Assembly (NCBI GenBank): GCA_025465145.1
Contig: JAODNS010000082.1
Coordinates: 1-29,593, forward strand
Direction: 5' to 3'
Origin: Frankiales bacterium
GTDB taxonomy: Bacteria > Actinomycetota > Actinomycetes > Mycobacteriales > SCTD01
DNA: 29,593 nucleotides
Position numbers and translations under genes: made by a program. The notes under the pieces were generated by a model. That model searched no databases. It was not told where the DNA came from and was given only the letters and a program-made list of their open reading frames with translations. Positions within the stretch are counted from its first letter, which is position 1; every line of letters starts with the position of its first letter. Positions 8,622-14,917 of the stretch are shown here, piece by piece.

Positions 8622-9620
8622 CTAAGCGCGGGTGAGCACCTCGGCGCCGTCGTCGGTGACGACGAGCGTGTGCTCGAACTGAGCCGTGCGCGACCGGTCC
8701 ACCGTCACGGCCGTCCAGCCGTCGTCCCACATCTCGTGGTGCCAGTCGCCGAGCGTGATCATCGGCTCGATGGTGAAGGTCATCCCGGCCTAGAGCCTCG
8801 TGCGCGCGGCCGGGTTGTCGTAGTGGTACACCTGCGGATCGCTGTGGAACGACCGGCCGATCCCGTGCCCGACGAACGCCCGGACGACGCCGTAGCCGTT
8901 GCTCTCCGCGTGCGACTGGATGGCCCGGCCGATGTCGCGGACGGTGCCGCCCGGCCGTACTGCGGCGATGCCGTGGTCCAGGCACTCGCGCGTCACGTCC
9001 ACCAGCCGCCGGCTCGCCTGGTCCACGTCGCCGACGAGGAACGTCGCGTTCGTGTCTCCGTGCACGCCGTCGAGGAAGATCGTCACGTCGCAGTTCACGA
9101 TGTCGCCGTCCTGCAGCACGGTCGAGTCGGGGATGCCGTGGCAGATGACCTCGTTGACGCTCGTGCACAGCGACTTCGGGAAGCCGTTGTAGCCGAGGGG
9201 GGAGGGGTACCCGCCGCGCCGGATGCACTCCTCGTGCGCGATCGCGTCGAGCTCGTCGGTGCTGATGCCAGGGCGTACGGCGGCGCCGACCACCTGCAGC
9301 ACCTCGGCGGCTGCGCGGCCGGCACGCCGCATGAGCTCGATCGTCTCCGGGTCCTTCGGCCGGGCGGAGTCGCGCTCCTTGGGCCGGCCGTGCTTGTCGA
9401 GCGCGTACGACGGCCGCGGGATGTGCGCGGGCACCTCGCGGCGGGGCGACAGCCGGCCCGGCCGGACGTACCGCGCGGCCTCTGCTTCTGCCGCCAGGCG
9501 CGCGGCCTCGGCGGCAGCGGCGCGTTCCGGGTCGATGTCGGCGATCCGGTGGCAGCGCTTGTACCGCCGCCCGCTGCCGCAGTGGCAGGGGTCGTTCGCG
9601 GCGAGGGTGGGCGTGCTCAT
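8622..9620 (-). pseudogene. map: Type I methionine aminopeptidase with N-terminal SEC-C motif, interrupted by in-frame TAG
   Basis: Methionine aminopeptidase removes N-terminal Met from nascent proteins. Residues 10-24 form an SEC-C zinc motif (Cys12, Cys14, Cys23, His24). Catalytic-domain ligands Asp178, Asp189 and His252 are visible (NCDVTIFLDG, VHGDTNATF, GHGIGRSFHSDP). The frame hits TAG at 8790-8792 after AARTRL, then continues in the same frame with AGMTFTIEPMITLG and TAQFEHTLVVTDDG to a TAG at 8622-8624. This tail carries the last two metal ligands, Glu285 and Glu316, so the 276-residue truncated product should be inactive. Family proteins have Glu at the stop position (TRLE), so GAG to TAG is the simplest change. 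ATG at 9620 is preceded by a leaderless-type -10 box. A base-call error is likely unless another map copy exists. Confidence 0.88.
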
Positions 9621-9627
9621 CGCAACC

Positions 9628-9633
9628 AGCGTA
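9628..9633 (-). promoter_or_regulatory. Putative -10 box of map (TACGCT)
   Basis: TACGCT on the minus strand ends seven bases before the map ATG, the leaderless geometry seen elsewhere in the window. It overlaps the EAL remnant on the other strand. Confidence 0.45.
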
Positions 9634-9820
9634 GGCGGCCGTCACCTCATCGCCGAGGGCATCGGAGCCGGGCGAGCTCGCGACGCTGCTGGACCTCGGC
9701 GTGCAGTACGGACAGGGCTGGTTCATCGCCCGGCCCGCGGCGCCCGCCGTCGTGCTGCCCGTGCTGCGCGCGGTGCCCGAACCGCCGGTGGTCCGGCTCA
9801 GCGACCTGCCCGCCTTCTAG
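9631..9820 (+). pseudogene. C-terminal remnant of an EAL-domain (c-di-GMP phosphodiesterase) protein, frameshifted
   Basis: The plus strand encodes two adjacent pieces of an EAL-domain end. The first, from about 9631, reads VGGRHLIAEGIGAG. The second, one frame over, reads ELATLLDLGVQYGQGWFIAR and continues to a TAG at 9818-9820. Joined, they reproduce the end of the EAL fold (AEGI, then a helix, then LGV.YGQGW). One extra G in the run at 9670-9672 explains the frame change. No start codon or upstream part of the domain exists, because the sequence before it is the map gene on the other strand. This looks like a decayed fragment of a longer gene. Identification rests on the short LGVQYGQGW signature plus LIAEGI, so confidence is moderate. 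Its stop interlocks with that of the GGPP synthase gene in a shared CTAG. Confidence 0.55.
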
Positions 9821-10887
9821 ACCGCCCGCGCGGTCGCGGCGACCGCCAGCTCCTCGAGCACCGCCCGCGCCTCCTCATCGACAGGTGCCGCCTGCAGCGC
9901 CGCCAGCGCGTCGTCCATGAGCTCCGCGATGAGCTGCTCGACCCGGTCGAGGGCACCGGTCTCGCAGATGACCTGCCGCAGCTCGGCCACCCCCTGCTCG
10001 GACAGGTGCGGGTCGCCGAGGTGCCGTCGGACGACCCCGGTCTGCGCTGGGGAGGCGCTGCTCAGCGCCATCGCGACCAGCGCGGTCCGCTTGCCCTCGC
10101 GCAGGTCGTCGCCGGCGGGCTTGCCCGTCGTGGCCGGGTCGCCGAAGACCCCGAGGACGTCATCGCGCAGCTGGAACGCCTCGCCGAGCGGGAGCCCGTA
10201 GCCGGAGTACCCGACCAGCACCTCGAGGGGTGCGCCCGCCAGCGCCGCGCCCATGTGCAGCGGCTTCTCGATCGTGTACTTCGCCGACTTGTACCGGGCG
10301 ACCCGCAGCGCGCTCTCCACGGTGCCGCCGCCGAGCGCCTGCTCCAGCAGGTCGAGGTACTGGCCGGCCATCAGCTCGACGCGCATCTCGTCGTACACCG
10401 GCTGCGCGCGCAGCAGCGCGTCCGCCGGCATGCCGCTGGTGTTGAGCAGCTCGTCGGCCCAGATCAGGCAGAGGTCGCCGAGCAGCACGGCGGCGGACAT
10501 GCCGAACGCCTCGGGGTCGCCGTGCCAGTCCTCGCCGCGGTGCAGCGCGGAGAACCGCCGGTGCATCGCGGGTTGGCCGCGCCGCGTGTCGCTGCCGTCC
10601 ATGACGTCGTCGTGGATGAGCGCGCAGGCCTGCAGCAGCTCCAGGCAGGCAGCGGCGGTGACCACGGCGTCCGAGCCGCTGCCGCCGGCACCCCGGAAGC
10701 CCCAGTAGCAGAAGGCCGGCCGGAGCCGCTTGCCGCCGTCGAGCAGGAATGCGCCGAGCGCGTCCTGCAGCGGCCCGAGCTGCTCGCTGACCGCGTCGAG
10801 CCGGGGCGCCTGCCCGGACAGGAAGGCGGACAGGGCCTTGCCGACCCGCTGGCGAAGGTCGTCGCGGTCGAGCGGAGCAGGGCTCAT
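9817..10887 (-). CDS. crtE: Polyprenyl (geranylgeranyl) diphosphate synthase
   Basis: A 356-residue trans-prenyltransferase that condenses isopentenyl diphosphate with allylic diphosphates, most likely giving GGPP for carotenoids. The first Asp-rich motif is DDVMD at 93-97, preceded by ACALIH. The second is QLRDDVLGVFGDP near 239-251, where the last Asp of the canonical DDxxD is Gly, as is usual in actinobacterial IdsA-type enzymes. DGGKRLRPAF at 50-59 is the diphosphate-binding block and GDDLREGKRTAL also matches. ATG at 10887 has a TACCCT box six bases upstream. The gene is divergent from metF with only 49 bases between start codons. Chain length is not provable from sequence, so idsA is an equally fair name. 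Confidence 0.88.
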   Translation of the reverse strand: MSPAPLDRDDLRQRVGKALSAFLSGQAPRLDAVSEQLGPLQDALGAFLLDGGKRLRPAFCYWGFRGAGGSGSDAVVTAAACLELLQACALIHDDVMDGSDTRRGQPAMHRRFSALHRGEDWHGDPEAFGMSAAVLLGDLCLIWADELLNTSGMPADALLRAQPVYDEMRVELMAGQYLDLLEQALGGGTVESALRVARYKSAKYTIEKPLHMGAALAGAPLEVLVGYSGYGLPLGEAFQLRDDVLGVFGDPATTGKPAGDDLREGKRTALVAMALSSASPAQTGVVRRHLGDPHLSEQGVAELRQVICETGALDRVEQLIAELMDDALAALQAAPVDEEARAVLEELAVAATARAV

Positions 10888-10893
10888 GCGGCG

Positions 10894-10899
10894 AGGGTA
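10894..10899 (-). promoter_or_regulatory. Putative -10 box of the GGPP synthase gene (TACCCT)
   Basis: TACCCT on the minus strand ends six bases before the ATG, identical in sequence and spacing to the box before crtI. The two carotenoid genes may therefore share promoter type. Confidence 0.5.
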
Positions 10900-10924
10900 G
10901 AGCGCCGGAAAGCCCGCCCGCCAG

Positions 10925-10930
10925 TAACGT
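10925..10930 (+). promoter_or_regulatory. Putative -10 box of metF (TAACGT)
   Basis: TAACGT ends six bases before the metF GTG start, the leaderless arrangement. It lies in the 49-base gap shared with the divergent GGPP synthase promoter, so the two polymerase sites must overlap. Confidence 0.45.
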
Positions 10931-10936
10931 GAGCGC

Positions 10937-11827
10937 GTGGCCAGCCGATCGATCCGCGACCTGCTCGCGACGGGCGAGCCGGTCTTCTCGTTCGAGTTCT
11001 TCCCGCCGAAGACCGACGACGGCGAGCGGCAGCTCTGGCAGGCGCTGCGTGAGCTCGAGTCGCTGCGGCCGAGCTTCGTGTCGATCACGTACGGCGCGGG
11101 CGGGTCGACCCGGGACCGAACGGTCGACATCACCGAGCGGATCGCGACCGAGACGACCTTGCTGCCGCTCGCCCACCTCACCGCGGTCGACCACTCCGTC
11201 GCCGACCTTCGCCGGGTGGTGGGGCAGTACGCCGACGCGGGCGTGCACAACGTCCTCGCGCTGCGCGGGGACCCGCCGGGCGACCCGCAGGCGGAGTGGC
11301 GCAGGCATGAGGAGGGGCTGGAGTACGCCGCCGACCTCGTCCGCCTCATCAAGGAGCACGGCGACTTCACCGTCGGCGTCGCGGCGTTTCCCGAGAAGCA
11401 CCCGCGCTCGCCCGACCACGAGACGGACGCGAAGTTCCTCGTCGACAAGCTGCGGTCCGGCGCCGACTACGCGATCACGCAGATGTTCTTCTACGTCGAC
11501 GACTGGCTGCGGCTGCGCGACCGGGTCGCGGCGCAGGGCTGCGACGTGCCGATCATTCCGGGGATCATGCCCGTGACGAACGTCAGCCAGATCGAGCGGT
11601 TCGCGGTCCTGTCCGGGGCTGCGTTTCCCGCCGAGCTCGCCGACCGGCTGCACGCGGTCGAGGACGACCCGGCGGCGGTGCGGGCTCTCGGCGTCGAGTG
11701 GGCGACCCGGATGTGCGACCGCCTGCTGGCCGAGGGCGCGCCCGGGCTGCACTTCATCACGCTGAACCGGTCGACCGCGACGCGCGAGATCTGGTCGAAC
11801 CTGCAGCTGTCCGCCCTGAACCGGTAG
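10937..11827 (+). CDS. metF: 5,10-methylenetetrahydrofolate reductase
   Basis: A 296-residue TIM-barrel flavoprotein that reduces methylene-THF to methyl-THF for methionine synthesis. Family signatures are FSFEFFPPKTDDGE at 17-30, where the Glu is the catalytic acid, SITYGAGGSTRDRT, LAHLTAVDHS, NVLALRGDPPGD, FTVGVAAFPEKHPRS, ADYAITQMFFYVDDW, IIPGIMPVTN and GLHFITLNRS. Length is normal. GTG at 10937 is chosen because the family begins just before FEFFPPK and because of the adjacent -10 box. Adjacency to a prenyl diphosphate synthase is, from memory, a recurring actinobacterial arrangement without a known functional link. Confidence 0.95.
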   Translation: MASRSIRDLLATGEPVFSFEFFPPKTDDGERQLWQALRELESLRPSFVSITYGAGGSTRDRTVDITERIATETTLLPLAHLTAVDHSVADLRRVVGQYADAGVHNVLALRGDPPGDPQAEWRRHEEGLEYAADLVRLIKEHGDFTVGVAAFPEKHPRSPDHETDAKFLVDKLRSGADYAITQMFFYVDDWLRLRDRVAAQGCDVPIIPGIMPVTNVSQIERFAVLSGAAFPAELADRLHAVEDDPAAVRALGVEWATRMCDRLLAEGAPGLHFITLNRSTATREIWSNLQLSALNR

Positions 11828-11843
11828 CCAGGCCGCTGCGTCC

Positions 11844-11870
11844 TACCTCCACCACTCGCCGTCGGAGGTA
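11844..11870 (+). promoter_or_regulatory. Inverted repeat that could sequester the SIMPL-gene Shine-Dalgarno
   Basis: TACCTCC at 11844-11850 is an exact complement of GGAGGTA at 11864-11870, with a 13-base loop. The right arm contains the ribosome-binding site GGAGGT (11864-11869) of the ATG at 11874. If transcribed, the hairpin would hide this unusually strong site. Seven pairs are modest, so function is inference. Confidence 0.4.
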
Positions 11871-11873
11871 CGC

Positions 11874-12611
11874 ATGCGCCGCACCGTTGTCCTCGCCGTC
11901 CCGCTCGCCCTGGCGCTCGCCGCCGGGGTCGCCGTCGGGACCCTTCACGCGCCCGGCCCGGCCGTCGCCGACTCCGGGGACCCCGCCGAGCAGGGGGTGG
12001 TCGTCGGCGGGCTCGGCAAGGTCAGCGGCACGCCGGATGTGCTGCGCCTGCAGCTCGGCGTCGAGCTGCGTCGCGCCGACGTGTCGCGGGCGCTGCGCGA
12101 TGCGAACGCCGTGCAGGGCAAGGTCCGCAAGGCCGTCCGCGATGCCGGCGTCGCCGACAAGGACGTCCAGACCTCCGACGTCTCGCTGTACCCGGCGTAC
12201 GACAACAAGGGCAAGCCGAACGGCTACGTCGTGTCGGAGTCGATGACCGTCAAACTGCGCGACCTCGCCAAGGCAGGGAAGACCATTGGCGAAGCGGTCG
12301 AGGCGGGCGGGAACGCGGCCCGGGTGCAGGGCGTCTCGTTCGCCCTCGAGGACAACGCCGCGCTGCTGGAGAAGGCGCGCGACGCGGCGTACGCCGACGC
12401 GAAGCGCAAGGCCGAGCGCTACGCAGACCTGTCCGGGCGGCCGATGGGCCGCGTCGAGCTGGTGAGCGAGCAGGTGCCGCAGGGTCCGCAGCCGATGCCC
12501 TACGCGCAGCTGGCCGCGGGGGCGCCGGCAGCGGACATGGCGTCCGTCCCGCTCGACGCGGGGCAGTCGCAGGTCAGCGTGTCGGTCACCGTTCGATGGG
12601 CCCTGCGCTGA
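11874..12611 (+). CDS. Exported SIMPL-domain (DUF541) protein
   Basis: A 245-residue protein with an N-terminal signal peptide (RRTVVLAVPLALALAAGVAV, cleavage after about residue 32) and a SIMPL/DUF541 domain. Visible features are the opening strand GVVVGGLGKVSGTPDVLRL, a helical ALRDANAVQGKVRKAVRDAG, DVQTSDVSLYPAYDNKGKP, VSESMTVKLRDLAKAG, a central helix DAAYADAKRKAERYADLSG and a terminal strand QVSVSVTVRWAL. These are the order and spacing typical of the periplasmic or secreted family (E. coli YggE). The biochemical role is not established for the family; oxidative-stress tolerance and kinase association have been proposed. ATG at 11874 has an excellent GGAGGT site four bases upstream. Confidence 0.88.
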   Translation: MRRTVVLAVPLALALAAGVAVGTLHAPGPAVADSGDPAEQGVVVGGLGKVSGTPDVLRLQLGVELRRADVSRALRDANAVQGKVRKAVRDAGVADKDVQTSDVSLYPAYDNKGKPNGYVVSESMTVKLRDLAKAGKTIGEAVEAGGNAARVQGVSFALEDNAALLEKARDAAYADAKRKAERYADLSGRPMGRVELVSEQVPQGPQPMPYAQLAAGAPAADMASVPLDAGQSQVSVSVTVRWALR

Positions 12612-12620
12612 TCTCGCCCC

Positions 12621-12626
12621 TACCGT
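12621..12626 (+). promoter_or_regulatory. Putative -10 box (TACCGT) of the SRPBCC gene
   Basis: TACCGT ends six bases before the ATG at 12633 in the 21-base gap after the SIMPL gene, giving a likely leaderless transcript for the two genes downstream. Confidence 0.4.
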
Positions 12627-12632
12627 GACGGG

Positions 12633-13055
12633 ATGCGCCTGGTGCACCGCGTCCCGACCGCCGCTCCGCCCGCGCAGGTGTGGGAGCTGCTCGGCAACGC
12701 GCAGGCCTGGTCCTCCTGGGAGCTGGCGCTGCGCGGCGTCCGCGGGCGCGCCCGGGTCGGCGGTCACCTCATGGCGCTGCTGCGCTTCCCGGCGCTCGGG
12801 ATCCCCGTCGACGTGCTGGCGGCGGAGCCGGACAAGCGCCTGGTGCTGCTCGTCCACCTCGCGCCCGGCCTGCGGCACACGCTGACGTACGAGCTGACGC
12901 CGACGGTCGACGGCGGCACCGACATCGCCGTCAGTGTCGTCGTCGAGGGTCTGCTCGCTCGGCCGGCCGCGCTGCCGCTCTGGCTGTACGAGGGCTTCAC
13001 GGTCCGGGTGCTCGCAGCGCGGACGGAGCGGGCCACGCGGCAGGTTGCGGCGTGA
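12633..13055 (+). CDS. SRPBCC (polyketide cyclase/START-like) family protein
   Basis: A 140-residue single-domain protein. The N-terminus, HRVPTAAPPAQVWELLGNAQ then AWSSWELALRGVRG, is the usual SRPBCC opening in which a strand is followed by the VW.LL helix and a W..W segment. VGGHLMALLRFP, PDKRLVLLVHLAPGLRHTLT and GGTDIAVSVVVEG form later strands, and the C-terminal helix ends the domain. The fold makes a hydrophobic ligand-binding cavity. Ligand and activity are unknown. It overlaps the next gene by GTGA, so it is coupled to the CDP-alcohol phosphatidyltransferase and may act in a lipid-related context; that link is inference. Confidence 0.78.
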   Translation: MRLVHRVPTAAPPAQVWELLGNAQAWSSWELALRGVRGRARVGGHLMALLRFPALGIPVDVLAAEPDKRLVLLVHLAPGLRHTLTYELTPTVDGGTDIAVSVVVEGLLARPAALPLWLYEGFTVRVLAARTERATRQVAA

Positions 13056-13834
13056 CGGGACTGGTCCTGCTGGGCGCCTTCGGCGTCGGCCTGGTCGTGC
13101 TCGCGCTGGCCACCGCGCGCAGGCCTGGCTTCGAGCCCGCCGACCGCGACGGGTACTTCGACCGCTGGCAGGTGATGCACGGCGGCTACGACCCGCGCAC
13201 AGGCAGCGCGTGGCTGCGCGGCTGGCTGACGATGGTGCACTTCCTGGCCCGGCCGCTCGCGCGGATCGGCGTGCAGCCCGACGTGGTGACGATCTCGTCG
13301 ATCTGGCTGGCCGGCCTGGTGATCGTGCTCGCCGACGTCGGCGGCCGCTGGTGGATCGCCGCCGGCTGGACGATGGTGGCCAGCGGCCTGTTCGACACGC
13401 TCGACGGCTGCGTCGCCGTGATCGAGGACCGCACGACCAAGTGGGGCTACGTCCTCGACAGCATTGTCGACCGGATCACCGACTGCATGTTCCTCGTCGC
13501 CGTGGTGATCGTCGGCTGCCCGCTCGAGCTCGCGATCGTGCTCGGTTTCCTGTTCTTCCTGATGGAGTACCTGCGCGCGCGGGCCGGCAACGCCGGCGGC
13601 GACGAGGTCGGCCGGATCACCATGGCGGAGCGGCCCACGCGGGTGATCCTGCTGTCGCCGTCGATCCACTTCAGCGGGGTGTTCCTCGGGCTGTCCGACG
13701 TGCTGCCGGTGGTCGGCCCCTCCGTGCTGCTGGCGATGACGGTCATCTCACTCGTGCAGCTGGGGCTCACGGTGCGCCGGCAGCTGGTGGCCATGCCGGC
13801 GGACGAGCCGGTGGTGGCGCCGGTGGAGCCGTGA
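13052..13834 (+). CDS. CDP-alcohol phosphatidyltransferase family membrane protein
   Basis: A 260-residue integral membrane enzyme expected to transfer a substituted phosphate from a CDP-linked donor to an alcohol in phospholipid or related lipid synthesis. It has an N-terminal helix, a soluble stretch (RDGYFDRWQVMHGGYDPRTG) and then about five membrane segments. The family motif lies at 115-140: Asp115, Asp118, Gly119, Ala122, Gly132, Asp136 and Asp140 are at exact canonical spacing. Position 123, usually Arg in the AR pair, is Val. All metal-binding acidic residues are kept. The acceptor alcohol cannot be named. GTG at 13052 overlaps the previous stop by four bases. Confidence 0.85.
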   Translation: MTGLVLLGAFGVGLVVLALATARRPGFEPADRDGYFDRWQVMHGGYDPRTGSAWLRGWLTMVHFLARPLARIGVQPDVVTISSIWLAGLVIVLADVGGRWWIAAGWTMVASGLFDTLDGCVAVIEDRTTKWGYVLDSIVDRITDCMFLVAVVIVGCPLELAIVLGFLFFLMEYLRARAGNAGGDEVGRITMAERPTRVILLSPSIHFSGVFLGLSDVLPVVGPSVLLAMTVISLVQLGLTVRRQLVAMPADEPVVAPVEP

Positions 13835-13848
13835 GGGGTCCTACGTCA

Positions 13849-13869
13849 GCCGCTGGCCACGTCAGCGGC
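13849..13869. terminator. Possible hairpin between convergent genes
   Basis: GCCGCTG (13849-13855) and CAGCGGC (13863-13869) form a perfect 7-pair stem with a 7-base loop between the convergent phosphatidyltransferase and HicB/DinB-like genes. It overlaps the stop codon of the latter. There is no T tract on either side, so intrinsic termination is uncertain. Confidence 0.3.
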
Positions 13870-14547
13870 GGCCCTGGAGCTGCTTGCCCGACAGGTCCTT
13901 GTCCTCCATCACCCACGCGTGGGTGAGCACGTGGAACGCCGTGTGCCGGATGAGGAACGGCAGGTTGCCGGAGCGCATCCGCCTGCCCTCGCCGGTGTTG
14001 TACGTCCGGAGCGCGGCGAGGTACTCCTCGCGGTACGCCGCCAGGTCCTCCGGTGCCGGGCCGGCCTCCGGCACCTGCACGCCGACGCGCTTGGCGAAGT
14101 CGAGGCTCTCGACGCGGACGGTGTGCCCATGATCGCGTCCCGGTCGCGTCCGCCGCCGCGCGGTCCCTTGCGCATCTCCGGCGTCACCCGCGCCGCCACC
14201 GCGTCGAAGTGCTGCCAGCAGGCGATGAGCAGCCGGAGCGAGCGGTCGAGCTGCTCCTCCGGGACCGGCTCCGTCTCCAGGCCGCAGGGACTGAAGGAGA
14301 TGCCCGAAACGTCGGTGGACGGCGTGCCGCCGCTGCGCTCGGCCACCTCCAGCGGACTGGCCGCGTCGAGCTCGTCCGCAAGGCCGGCCCGGACCACCAC
14401 CGGCCGATACCGGTCGCGGTAGCTCTCGAACAGCGCGTACGCGGCGTAGGGCGTCTTCGCGCCGCGACTCCACCCGGGCCAGTCCACCGCGAAGGCGACC
14501 GCCTTCTTCTGCTTCGGGCCCAGCTGGACGACGACCCGCACCGGCAT
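13862..14547 (-). pseudogene. Uncharacterised protein with HicB-like start and DinB-like end, frameshifted
   Basis: From ATG at 14547 the first frame gives PVRVVVQLGPKQKKAVAFAV then DWPGWSRGAKTPYAAYAL, resembling HicB-like domains. It continues to KGPRGGGRDRDAIMG and then turns into Arg/Ser-rich noise. The next frame carries a sensible continuation, GHTVRVESLDFAKRVGVQVP through RHTAFHVLTHAWVMEDKDLS, to a TGA at 13862-13864. The end resembles DinB-type four-helix proteins, where HVLxHAWxxEDR is common. The frames join at the CCC at 14126-14128 (GGG on the coding strand). One missing base there restores a 228-residue protein, and the total span is one base short of a multiple of three. It is last in the carotenoid operon. 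Function is unknown; this may be sequencing error or real decay. Confidence 0.65.
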
Positions 14548-14551
14548 GGCC

Positions 14552-14917
14552 TCAGCCTCGCAGGCGGGCGCCGGTGAGGACGAACGGCAGCGCGGTCGCG
14601 CCGGCGGCGAGGCCCGCGAACAGCTCGTCACCGATGAACGGGATCAGCACGGTCAGTACCAGCAGGGCGGCGAGGACGGCCAGGTGCGCCACGACCCGCA
14701 CGCCGAGCCGCCTCGGCCGGAAGCCGCGGGCCACCTCGTCGGCGCCCATGCGCGCGTCGACGCGGCGTCGCAGCCGGCTCACCCGCGGCGCGACCACGAG
14801 CCCGGCGGCGAGTCCGGCAACTGCACCGATGGCCGTGGAGACGGCGGCCTGCGTCGCGAGCCCGGCGACGACGAGCACGAAGAAGACCAGCAGCGCCAGC
14901 CGTTCAAGCCGGGTCAC
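14552..14917 (-). CDS. Small four-helix membrane protein, unknown
   Basis: A 121-residue protein with four hydrophobic segments at about 6-22, 26-45, 76-96 and 98-115. A basic loop between helices 2 and 3 (RVSRLRRRVDARMG, then RGFRPRRLGVR) probably faces the cytoplasm. The GTG start at 14917 overlaps the desaturase stop as GTGA, and the stop lies four bases before the next ATG. No family is recognised. Its place inside an operon of membrane-acting carotenoid enzymes suggests a membrane role, but nothing in the sequence points to catalysis. Confidence 0.65.
   Translation of the reverse strand: MTRLERLALLVFFVLVVAGLATQAAVSTAIGAVAGLAAGLVVAPRVSRLRRRVDARMGADEVARGFRPRRLGVRVVAHLAVLAALLVLTVLIPFIGDELFAGLAAGATALPFVLTGARLRG

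Noticed and set aside
155..8792. Stop-codon reassignment or programmed read-through for TAA and TAG
   Set aside because: Both codons serve as normal stops in intact neighbours (for example TAG ends cysD and the Asp-box gene), and there is no read-through context; mutation or base-call error is simpler.
9223..10932. 569-codon plus-strand frame
   Set aside because: Mostly antisense of map and GGPP synthase; only the short EAL-like piece within it is meaningful.
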